Assembly (NCBI GenBank): GCA_020851885.1 | Contig: JADZBW010000292.1 | Span: forward strand, 1-7,033 | Reading direction: 5' to 3' | DNA length: 7,033 nucleotides | DNA from: Fimbriimonadaceae bacterium | GTDB taxonomy: Bacteria; Armatimonadota; Fimbriimonadia; Fimbriimonadales; Fimbriimonadaceae | Part shown: piece by piece, positions 1 to 5,420 of the stretch | How positions within the stretch are numbered: the stretch's first letter is position 1 | How the letters are laid out: every line of letters begins with the position of its first letter | Position numbers and translations under genes: made by a program | The notes under the pieces: model-generated | Databases searched by the model: none | The model's input: the letters and a program-made list of their open reading frames with translations, nothing else | Told to the model about the DNA's origin: nothing

Positions 1-7
1 GAACCTC

Positions 8-505
8 TTACTCTAGCGCCGACTTGCAGAGACACATTACATTGTAGCTGTACATGGCGCGGGTGCTTCCAAGGTAACTCAATGTAACGATGCTCGCATC
101 CTCGTTCATCACGGGTTCCAAAGCTCGGCAAAGCCGAACCAGCGAATAGGCCGATGCGTTCATCGCGGTCTGGAAATCCTCCAGCGTGGTGTCGATAAAC
201 CGCCCCAGAAGCGCTTCTTTGGGCGCATACCCGACGCTGTGAACAAGAAAATCGATCTTCCCGTATTGATTCGCGACTTCCTGGGCCAGTACTTCGAATT
301 CCCCTTCATTGAGGAAGTCAATGGTAAATGGGTCGAGACCCTCCCGGTCCGCGATCAGCTTCGATACGCCATCCATCAGTCGATCGTTTTGCGCACCGAC
401 TCCAACCCGCGCTCCGTGTTGATGGGCCAAGTCCGCGATCGCCCAGCCAATGGAGTGCTTGTTGGTCACGTTGAGGACCAGTCCCGTCTTACCCTCGAGA
501 AGCAT
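8..505 (-). CDS. fabI: FabI-type enoyl-[acyl-carrier-protein] reductase, cut short by an in-frame stop
   Basis: FabI is an NAD(P)H-dependent short-chain dehydrogenase/reductase that reduces the trans-2-enoyl-ACP double bond, the last step of each type II fatty-acid elongation cycle in the cytoplasm. The N-terminal Rossmann half is clear: a nucleotide-binding segment with NKHSIGWAIA at residues 15-24, AQND at 38-41, VHSVGYAP at 88-95, and the FabI hallmark LSYLG (142-146) followed by catalytic Tyr154 and Lys161 in the FabI Y-x6-K spacing. The frame then meets TAA at 8-10, whereas FabI is normally about 255-265 residues. The two whole codons after the stop (Glu, Val) fit the usual 'LEAEVR' continuation, so this looks like a nonsense change or sequence error and not a frameshift. 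The missing part holds the substrate-binding loop and C-terminal helices, so the product should be inactive as drawn. Two further oddities are Cys158 and Cys160 where the family has Gly and Ala, and LNVT in place of the usual TGVA in the cofactor loop. The ATG at 503-505 is preceded by TAAACT and no ribosome binding site. Family call is firm; functional status is uncertain. Confidence 0.85.
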   Translation of the reverse strand: MLLEGKTGLVLNVTNKHSIGWAIADLAHQHGARVGVGAQNDRLMDGVSKLIADREGLDPFTIDFLNEGEFEVLAQEVANQYGKIDFLVHSVGYAPKEALLGRFIDTTLEDFQTAMNASAYSLVRLCRALEPVMNEDASIVTLSYLGSTRAMYSYNVMCLCKSALE

Positions 506-512
506 GAATGGA

Positions 513-518
513 AGTTTA
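513..518 (-). promoter_or_regulatory. Putative -10 element of fabI (leaderless geometry)
   Basis: The minus strand reads TAAACT, followed by 7 bases and then the fabI ATG. The nearest purine-rich GGAG lies more than 20 bases upstream of the ATG, too far to act as a ribosome binding site. A -35 element is only weakly suggested (TCGCCA with a 17-base spacer). The spacing would put the transcription start at or next to the ATG. The call rests mainly on recurrence of the same hexamer at the same distance from other starts in this window. Confidence 0.5.
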
Positions 519-577
519 GCTCATTGTCTCCAAGATGGCGATTCCGCCAAGGTTTACCCTTCACTTGGAAGTCGGGC

Positions 578-583
578 TAAACT
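578..583 (+). promoter_or_regulatory. Putative -10 element of the SGNH esterase gene
   Basis: TAAACT on the plus strand is followed by 6 bases and then GTG at 590 (9 bases to the ATG at 593). No Shine-Dalgarno-like sequence sits 5-10 bases before either start. A weak -35 candidate, TTTACC at 553-558, has a long 19-base spacer. The same hexamer at a similar distance precedes fabI and manB. Confidence 0.45.
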
Positions 584-589
584 ACGCCC

Positions 590-1855
590 GTGATGAAGCG
601 CACCCTTTTCTTTCTGGCAGCCCTGATTTCGGCAGGAGCCCAAGCGCAATTCCTGTCGCTCCACAACGGCGACCGAGTGGTGTTCTATGGCGACAGCATC
701 ACCGATGGAGCAGCGTATACGAAGTACGTCGAGGCCTTTGTTCGACTGCGCCATCCAAACCTGGACGTCAAGTTCTTCAATGCGGGCGTTGGCGGAGATC
801 GCGTGTCGGGCGGATGGATGGGTCCGGTGGACGACCGCCTCTCCCGAGACCTCTTTTCACGCAAGCCGACGGTCATTACCGTGATGCTTGGCATGAACGA
901 TGGTAGCTATCAAGCGGCGAAGCCAGAAATCATCGATGCCTATGAGAAAGGATATCGACACATCGTCGATCGATTCAAAAGGGAAGCTCCGAACGCGAAG
1001 GTCTTTCTTATCAAGCCCTCCCCGTACGACGATGTAACGAGGGCTCCGGGTTGGCCCGGTGGCTACAACGGGGTCATGACCGCGTACTCGCAATTCGTGG
1101 AAACCTTGGCGAAAGCGAATGGATACTCCAGTGTCGACTTCAACGCTCCGGTCGTTAGAATGCTCGAAAGCGCGAAGGTTGCCAATGCCGATCTCTCGGC
1201 CAAGATCATTGGAGACCGGGTGCACCCCGGACCGGCCGGTCACTTGGTGATGGCGGAGCAGTTGCTGCTTTCCTGGGGCGCAACCCCCACCTTGTCGAAT
1301 GTGACGATCGAACTGCCTTTGGGCAAGATCAATGCGTTCGCCGCGAAGGTGTCCGGCTTGGAGGCAGGCGCCACCGTGAAGTGGGACCAGACGGATTCCG
1401 GGCTTCCGTTTCCCCTGGACCGCAAAGACGCCCTGACTTCCCTTGTTCTTGGCAGTTCCGACTTCGATCCGAAGCTCAATCAGCAGGTCCTAGCGGTCAA
1501 AAACCTGCCCGCGGGTCGCCATATGTTGAAGATCGATGGAGTCGAAATCGTCTCTCTCTCGGCCGAGGAATGGAACAAAGGCGTCAATCTGGCTCAATTC
1601 GAGACGCCGATGCTGGGGCAGGCCCGAGCGGTTTGGGCCGCAGTGACTCAGCGGGCCGACATGATGTACCAGGCTTGGCGGCAAATCGAATTCACTCAAA
1701 GCTGGGCGAAGTCGCCAAAGCAGGAGGCAGCCCTCAAAGCTCTGAATGATTTGAGCGACGACTTGGTTATTCGCGCTCGAGAAATGGCCAAACCCGTGAA
1801 ACGCAAGTACGAGCTCGTGCCGGTACCCGTCGCCACCACAACGAAGTCGCGGTGA
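590..1855 (+). CDS. Secreted SGNH/GDSL-family esterase with a C-terminal extension
   Basis: A hydrolase of the SGNH superfamily (GDSL lipases, lysophospholipase L1-like and acetylesterase-like enzymes), which cleave ester bonds with a Ser-Asp-His site. All four blocks are visible: block I GDSIT at residues 34-38 with nucleophile Ser36, block II NAGVGGD at 64-70, block III GMND at 101-104 with Asn103, and block V GDRVHPG at 208-214 with Asp209 and His212. A signal peptide is likely: basic Lys-Arg at 3-4, a hydrophobic stretch to about 16, and an AQA cleavage site near 19, so the enzyme should be exported. The catalytic domain ends near residue 230. About 190 further residues look like a beta-rich segment (about 236-325) and then a helical segment (about 336-405). 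I recognise no named domain there, though similar extensions occur in environmental GDSL proteins. Substrate cannot be read from sequence; carbohydrate acetyl esters or lipids are both possible. The start is GTG590 or ATG593; GTG fits the upstream -10 spacing better. The gene ends 4 bases from the convergent J-WD40 gene with no terminator hairpin between. Confidence 0.9.
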   Translation: MMKRTLFFLAALISAGAQAQFLSLHNGDRVVFYGDSITDGAAYTKYVEAFVRLRHPNLDVKFFNAGVGGDRVSGGWMGPVDDRLSRDLFSRKPTVITVMLGMNDGSYQAAKPEIIDAYEKGYRHIVDRFKREAPNAKVFLIKPSPYDDVTRAPGWPGGYNGVMTAYSQFVETLAKANGYSSVDFNAPVVRMLESAKVANADLSAKIIGDRVHPGPAGHLVMAEQLLLSWGATPTLSNVTIELPLGKINAFAAKVSGLEAGATVKWDQTDSGLPFPLDRKDALTSLVLGSSDFDPKLNQQVLAVKNLPAGRHMLKIDGVEIVSLSAEEWNKGVNLAQFETPMLGQARAVWAAVTQRADMMYQAWRQIEFTQSWAKSPKQEAALKALNDLSDDLVIRAREMAKPVKRKYELVPVPVATTTKSR

Positions 1856-1859
1856 ATCT

Positions 1860-3059
1860 CTAGCCTTCCTGCTTTGCCGTTACGTCCCACAGACGCACGA
1901 GTTTGTCTTGCCCGCCCGCCGCAAGAAGGTCGCCTTTGGGGCTGAACGCCACGCAGGAGATCGGACGTGAACTTGCCTCGATTCGAACGTTGCCAATCCC
2001 CTTGGCCGCGTTCCAGAGCCCGAGCGTTCCATCTCGAGAGCCCGATGCGATGAGCCATGAATTGGGGTGGAACGCAAGCGCCTCGATGGGTTTCGTATGG
2101 CCATAGACCATCTTCTCCAGCACACCATCGGCAAGACGGAAGATTCGGATGGAAAGGTCGACTGCGGCCACGGCGAGGTAGTTTGCGTCTGGCGAAAATG
2201 CGATGGCAGTGACCGTCGATCGAATTTGATTGAAGCGGTGGATCAACTGTCCCGATGCCCCGCTCAGGAGGCTGACGCTGGAATCGGCGGAACCGGTCGC
2301 AAGGAATTTTCCATTCGCCGACCACGCCACGGCCGTGACGGCATCGGAATGGTCCACCTTCCGATACACATTCGCGCCATTCCGAGTATTCGCAACCGCG
2401 AGGGTGTGGTGTAGCGAGCCACACGCCAACGAGTTGCCATCCGGACTGATGGCCAGGCAGGAGACCCACTCCTCGTTGGAGGCGCGCCAGCTATCGACCT
2501 GTGAGTCGTTCAGATGCCAGAAGCTGATCTGGCTCTCTGCGCTGCCGGCGGCAACCAAACGCCCTTCTGGAAAAGCCCGAATCACCGATATGACGCCGTG
2601 TTCGAGCCGCAATCGCCGCTCGACCCTTTCATCGGCGGTCCACCAGATCAGTTCGTTGTCGAACGCGCTGGAAATCAGCTGTCCGGAATCGGGACTGAAG
2701 GCAACCGCATAGACCGGAGTCCTGTGGGCTTTCAGGCGCGTGCGAAGCTTGACGACGACCGGCTGAACGGCCCGGCGGCGAACCTGCTCCTGGGTGAATC
2801 CCTGCCCGGAAAGGAGAGCGTCGTACTCCGTTCGCCGCGCCGGGTCGATCAGGGTCTCAAAGGCCTCGTTGATCCGAGCCATATTCTCATGGGCGGAAGG
2901 GTCCGCACTCACATCTGGATGGTGCTTCCTTGCCAACAGCCGATAGGCCTTGCGAAGCGTCTCTGCATCCGCACTGGGCCCAACTCCCAGAACGTCGTAA
3001 TGGTTGGCGGTCAGCGTCTTCAAAAAGGTTTCCGATCTGCCTGAGGACTCAGGCAGCAA
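1860..3059 (-). CDS. J-domain protein fused to a seven-repeat WD40 beta-propeller
   Basis: A cytoplasmic DnaJ-like co-chaperone domain joined to a protein-interaction propeller. Residues about 19-84 form a J domain: HYDVLGV at 20-26, the basic helix II RKAYRLLARKH, the essential HPD at 47-49, and helix III/IV ending RRTEYDALL. HPD is the motif that stimulates Hsp70 (DnaK) ATPase. There is no DnaJ Gly/Phe region, zinc finger or CTD. After a short basic linker (about 88-110), seven WD40 repeats follow at roughly 111-141, 153-182, 196-224, 238-266, 280-308, 320-349 and 363-392, with recurrent 'AFSPDG' turns and terminal W-[ND]; seven is the number for a closed propeller. No signal peptide or membrane segment is seen. 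A scaffold that brings DnaK to a client is inferred. Start: TTG3059 lies 6 bases after TAAAAT. An alternative TTG at 3021-3023 would remove 12 residues, still leave an intact J domain, and place an inverted repeat in the leader. The architecture is confident; the role is unknown. Confidence 0.9.
   Translation of the reverse strand: MLPESSGRSETFLKTLTANHYDVLGVGPSADAETLRKAYRLLARKHHPDVSADPSAHENMARINEAFETLIDPARRTEYDALLSGQGFTQEQVRRRAVQPVVVKLRTRLKAHRTPVYAVAFSPDSGQLISSAFDNELIWWTADERVERRLRLEHGVISVIRAFPEGRLVAAGSAESQISFWHLNDSQVDSWRASNEEWVSCLAISPDGNSLACGSLHHTLAVANTRNGANVYRKVDHSDAVTAVAWSANGKFLATGSADSSVSLLSGASGQLIHRFNQIRSTVTAIAFSPDANYLAVAAVDLSIRIFRLADGVLEKMVYGHTKPIEALAFHPNSWLIASGSRDGTLGLWNAAKGIGNVRIEASSRPISCVAFSPKGDLLAAGGQDKLVRLWDVTAKQEG
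3037..3056 (-). repeat. Perfect 9-bp inverted repeat at the 5' end of the J-WD40 gene
   Basis: CTGCCTGAG and CTCAGGCAG are exact reverse complements separated by two bases. In RNA this can fold into a GC-rich stem with a tight loop. On the minus strand it starts within the first codons if TTG3059 is the start, or lies 14 bases before TTG3023 if that is the start. About 10 bases after the stem comes a run of five T. Possible roles are a dimeric repressor site, an attenuator, or a terminator for transcription arriving from the pseudopilin gene. The sequence does not decide among them. Confidence 0.5.
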
Positions 3060-3065
3060 ACTTTG

Positions 3066-3071
3066 ATTTTA
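3066..3071 (-). promoter_or_regulatory. Putative -10 element of the J-WD40 gene
   Basis: TAAAAT on the minus strand is followed by 6 bases and then TTG at 3059. A -35-like TTGTTT stands 18 bases upstream of it, after an A-rich stretch. This is the best two-box promoter in the window, and it lies in the 106-base gap (3060-3165) that separates this gene from the pseudopilin gene. Confidence 0.5.
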
Positions 3072-3165
3072 CTTTTTTGAAAGACCCTCAAACAAGGATG
3101 AGGACCATATCCCCGTACTTCAAAGGGAAGACCGTCATTCGTTTCAGCCAACTTGGCTCATGCCG

Positions 3166-3927
3166 CTACTCGATGGCAGGCAACTGGTACCGAAGAAAAT
3201 GGGAGTCCTTCATCTGCTGCTGCTTGAACGTCTTGACTCGGCCGTCTCCCATCACGGCAAGCGCAACCCCTTCACTGACGATTTGGTGAGTGGCGGGATC
3301 GAGCTTTCGCTGACCCTGGTGACGAAAATCAACGGGTGGATTGCCTTGCCAGAAGTAGGGCTCGAACACAAACCCATAGTCGTAAAGCTGGCCATCGCCA
3401 CCCGGCAGCCAAGTGGCGTAGAAGAAGGCGCTGGTGGCAAAGAAGATCGTATTGCTCGGATCGCTGACCTCGCTAATCCTTGCCGGATTGAAGGAATACC
3501 AGTCGGTGGTCATCCCACCTTGAAGGTGCGCATCGCTTCCGATTTGCGCCCAATTGTAACCAAAGCCGGATTGATCTCCCGCCATCTCCTTCGCGACGTG
3601 CGTTGGATCACGGAGGGTCTTACCGTTCGTGTATGGGTTCAAAAGGCTGAATGCTGGATCGAACAGACCGGAGGGACCGCGCTGGCCGAACCAGGCTTGC
3701 ATACCTGCCGGAGTCCAATAGTATGCAGGTGGGCACTGATCGTCTGAATCGACGGCGTAAAGGGCCGTTGCCATTCCCAATTGTTTGATCGCATTGGATG
3801 CGTTGTATTCAAACGCGGCGCCTCTGGCGGCTTTGGCGACCGGGAGCATGACGGCATAGAGAATGGCGATGATCGCCATCACCGTCAATAACTCGACCAA
3901 TGTAAAGCCTCCGTGCTTTTTCCTCAT
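3166..3927 (-). CDS. Type IV pilin-like/type II secretion pseudopilin with prepilin N-terminal signal
   Basis: The N-terminus, numbered from ATG3927, is MRKKHG followed by GFTLVELLTVMAIIAILYAV: a short basic leader, prepilin peptidase cleavage between Gly7 and Phe8, Glu five residues into the mature chain, and one hydrophobic helix of about 20 residues. Proteins of this type are inserted in the inner membrane, processed and methylated by PilD, and assembled into pili, pseudopili or related fibres. The rest (about 225 residues) is a soluble domain with many aromatic and Gly residues and a C-terminal 'VMGDGRVKTF' segment. This resembles the 'DG' tail of the large DUF1559-like pseudopilin group common in Planctomycetes and Armatimonadetes (family recall, not a search). 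No assembly ATPase, platform protein or peptidase is nearby, so it is an orphan here. An upstream in-frame TTG at 3936, 5 bases after GATAAT, would add three residues; ATG3927 gives the standard leader. It lies downstream of manB, 73 bases from its stop. Confidence 0.88.
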   Translation of the reverse strand: MRKKHGGFTLVELLTVMAIIAILYAVMLPVAKAARGAAFEYNASNAIKQLGMATALYAVDSDDQCPPAYYWTPAGMQAWFGQRGPSGLFDPAFSLLNPYTNGKTLRDPTHVAKEMAGDQSGFGYNWAQIGSDAHLQGGMTTDWYSFNPARISEVSDPSNTIFFATSAFFYATWLPGGDGQLYDYGFVFEPYFWQGNPPVDFRHQGQRKLDPATHQIVSEGVALAVMGDGRVKTFKQQQMKDSHFLRYQLPAIE

Positions 3928-3941
3928 ATGTTCCAATGACC

Positions 3942-3947
3942 ATTATC
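3942..3947 (-). promoter_or_regulatory. Putative -10 element of the pseudopilin gene
   Basis: GATAAT (5 of 6 to TATAAT) on the minus strand lies 5 bases before the in-frame TTG at 3936 and 14 bases before ATG3927. No -35 box is seen at normal spacing; TTGAGA occurs but 24 bases upstream. If ATG3927 is used there is a short leader with only a minimal GGA as ribosome binding signal. Confidence 0.4.
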
Positions 3948-4000
3948 GGCAGGCCAGTAGTTCTACGTAGGTCTCAAAGGACCCCAGAATACGTTAAAAA

Positions 4001-5353
4001 CTAGGCGCGGATCAAGCCAAGCAACTCTGCGGTCTTCGATTCCATGAGGGCCTTGTCCCCCCGAGTCTCCACATTGAGCCGGATCACCGGCTCGGTGTTC
4101 GAACCGCGCAGGTTGAAACGCCAATTGGGATACTCCACCGAGAGGCCGTCGATCCGATCGATAATGCCATCTGAATAGTGGCTCTCGACTCGGGCCAGAA
4201 CCGTCTTCACATCAGGAACTTCCGAGTTCACTTCGCCCGAACACGGATAGTTCGCGATCATCTCCCCACCCAGATCACCGAGATTCCTGCCGGTTTGAGA
4301 AACCAACCGCGCGACGAGGAGGAAGGGAATCATCCCGCTGTCGCAATACCAATGGTCCTTGAAATAGTGGTGCGCGCTCATTTCGCCCCCGTAGGTCGCA
4401 TCCTCGGCGCGCATCTTCTCTTTGATAAAAGCATGACCGCTCTTGCATACCACCGCTCGCCCCCCAAGCTGCCTGACGATATCCAGGGTGTTCCACATCA
4501 GCCGAGGATCATAGATGATCGTATGATTCGGGTCCTTCTTGAGAATCGCCTGGGCGAGCAGGCCGACGATGTAGTAGCCCTCGATGAACTCGCCATGCTC
4601 ATCGAAGAAGAAGCAACGGTCGTAGTCGCCATCCCAGGCGACGCCGAACGCGTAGCTTTCCCTCTGCATCGCCGCCACCGTCATCGCTCGGGATTCTTCC
4701 AAGATGGGATTCGGCACCCCGTTCGGGAAGTTGCCATCTGGCTCGGGACGCACAAGGGTCACCTCGAGCGGCAAGTGTGGCAAGAGCGGGGTGAGGGCCA
4801 AACCAGCGGCACCATTGCCTGGATCGGCAAGCACCCTCAAAGGCTTGATGTCCGATGGCGAGACGATCCTCAGCAAGTGGGCGACGAAATCGGCATAGCA
4901 ATCTTTGTCCTCGATCGAGCCGGAGCCGGTGGGAGCGGGCATTTCGGACAAGTAGTCGAATGCCAGCTTCTCAATCGCGAGCAGGCCGGTGTCGCCGCTG
5001 ATCGGGCGGCTCTCCGCGCGCACCATCTTCAGGCCGTTGTATTCGGGCGGGTTGTGACTGGCGGTGATCATGATGCCACCATCCAGTCCGTAGGCGGCGG
5101 TGGCGAAGTAGACCATTTCCGTGCCGATCATGCCAAGGTGCATGACATCGACGCCGGCATCGTTGAGTCCCTTGGCGAGTGCGCGATAGAGGTCGGGGCC
5201 GCTGAGCCGAATGTCGTAACCGATGCAGACTTTCGACGGCTTCACCTGGTCGGCATAGGCTCGGCCGATGGCGTATGCGATGTCGGGATTCAACTCGCTT
5301 GGCACCTTGCCACGAACGTCGTAAGCCTTGAAGCAGGGAAGATACTGGCCCAT
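4001..5353 (-). CDS. manB: Phosphomannomutase (ManB/CpsG type; alpha-D-phosphohexomutase family)
   Basis: Interconverts mannose-6-phosphate and mannose-1-phosphate, feeding GDP-mannose for polysaccharide and glycan synthesis in the cytoplasm; many relatives also act on glucose phosphates. All four active-site elements of the alpha-D-phosphohexomutase family are present in 450 residues: the phosphoserine loop TASHNP (97-102, Ser99), the Mg2+ loop DGDYDR (241-246), the sugar-specificity loop GEMSAHHYF (323-331), and the phosphate-binding loop RGSNTEP (416-422). The stretch from the metal loop through 'FIEGYYIVGLLA', 'DPRLMWNT', 'GHAFIKEKMR' and 'YCDSGMIP' is very close to E. coli CpsG/ManB as I recall it, which favours mannose over a pure phosphoglucomutase. 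ATG5353 is chosen because 'CFKAYDVRGKVP' is the family N-terminus. The frame stays open further upstream to 5584, but that extension runs through nfo and the divergent promoter region. It has TAAACT 7 bases before the ATG and no ribosome binding site. No manC or glycosyltransferase lies in the window. Confidence 0.93.
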   Translation of the reverse strand: MGQYLPCFKAYDVRGKVPSELNPDIAYAIGRAYADQVKPSKVCIGYDIRLSGPDLYRALAKGLNDAGVDVMHLGMIGTEMVYFATAAYGLDGGIMITASHNPPEYNGLKMVRAESRPISGDTGLLAIEKLAFDYLSEMPAPTGSGSIEDKDCYADFVAHLLRIVSPSDIKPLRVLADPGNGAAGLALTPLLPHLPLEVTLVRPEPDGNFPNGVPNPILEESRAMTVAAMQRESYAFGVAWDGDYDRCFFFDEHGEFIEGYYIVGLLAQAILKKDPNHTIIYDPRLMWNTLDIVRQLGGRAVVCKSGHAFIKEKMRAEDATYGGEMSAHHYFKDHWYCDSGMIPFLLVARLVSQTGRNLGDLGGEMIANYPCSGEVNSEVPDVKTVLARVESHYSDGIIDRIDGLSVEYPNWRFNLRGSNTEPVIRLNVETRGDKALMESKTAELLGLIRA

Positions 5354-5360
5354 CGTCGCT

Positions 5361-5366
5361 AGTTTA
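5361..5366 (-). promoter_or_regulatory. Putative -10 element of manB (leaderless geometry)
   Basis: TAAACT on the minus strand is followed by 7 bases and then the manB ATG, exactly as for fabI. No purine-rich ribosome binding site is present in the 7-base gap or just before it. A -35 box is not convincing. It lies in the 67-base divergent region shared with nfo. Confidence 0.5.
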
Positions 5367-5408
5367 GTCGATGGCACTGCACGAAGGTCGTCTTTCAGGC
5401 GAACAAGG

Positions 5409-5414
5409 CATAAT
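5409..5414 (+). promoter_or_regulatory. Putative -10 element of nfo
   Basis: CATAAT (5 of 6 to TATAAT) on the plus strand ends 6 bases before ATG5421. An AAGG lies 12 bases before the ATG, which is too distant for a good ribosome binding site. The two -10 candidates of the divergent manB and nfo genes are about 42 bases apart, so the polymerases would compete for overlapping upstream DNA. Confidence 0.45.
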
Positions 5415-5420
5415 CGATGG

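Noticed and set aside
1230..1241. A 12-base palindrome, GACCGGCCGGTC.
   Set aside because: It lies inside the esterase coding sequence just past the catalytic His block, and GC-rich codons for Gly-Pro-Ala-Gly explain it.
1696..2469. A 257-residue minus-strand open frame inside the WD40 gene.
   Set aside because: It is an out-of-frame shadow with Arg/Gly/Pro-rich composition, no recognisable domain, and full overlap with the convincing WD40 and esterase genes.
3135..3165. AGCCAA-N-TTGGCT repeat just after the pseudopilin stop, considered as a terminator.
   Set aside because: The one-base centre leaves only about four workable pairs and no T tract follows.
3963..3983. CTACGTAG palindrome and GGTC-N6-GACC repeat upstream of the pseudopilin gene, considered as an operator.
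   Set aside because: The arms are only 4 bases each, such repeats are common by chance, and there is no second copy in the window to compare with.
3994..4015. Possible rho-independent terminator after manB (five T just after the stop codon).
   Set aside because: The preceding sequence offers only about a 3-base-pair stem, too weak for an intrinsic terminator.
4178..5362. A 394-residue plus-strand open frame opposite manB.
   Set aside because: It is antisense to a strongly conserved enzyme. The His/Arg/Gly/Val-rich translation has no recognisable fold and mirrors the codon bias of manB.
5328..5420. An nfo start at 5328.
   Set aside because: It adds 31 residues that overlap manB and lie before the conserved start of the endonuclease IV barrel.
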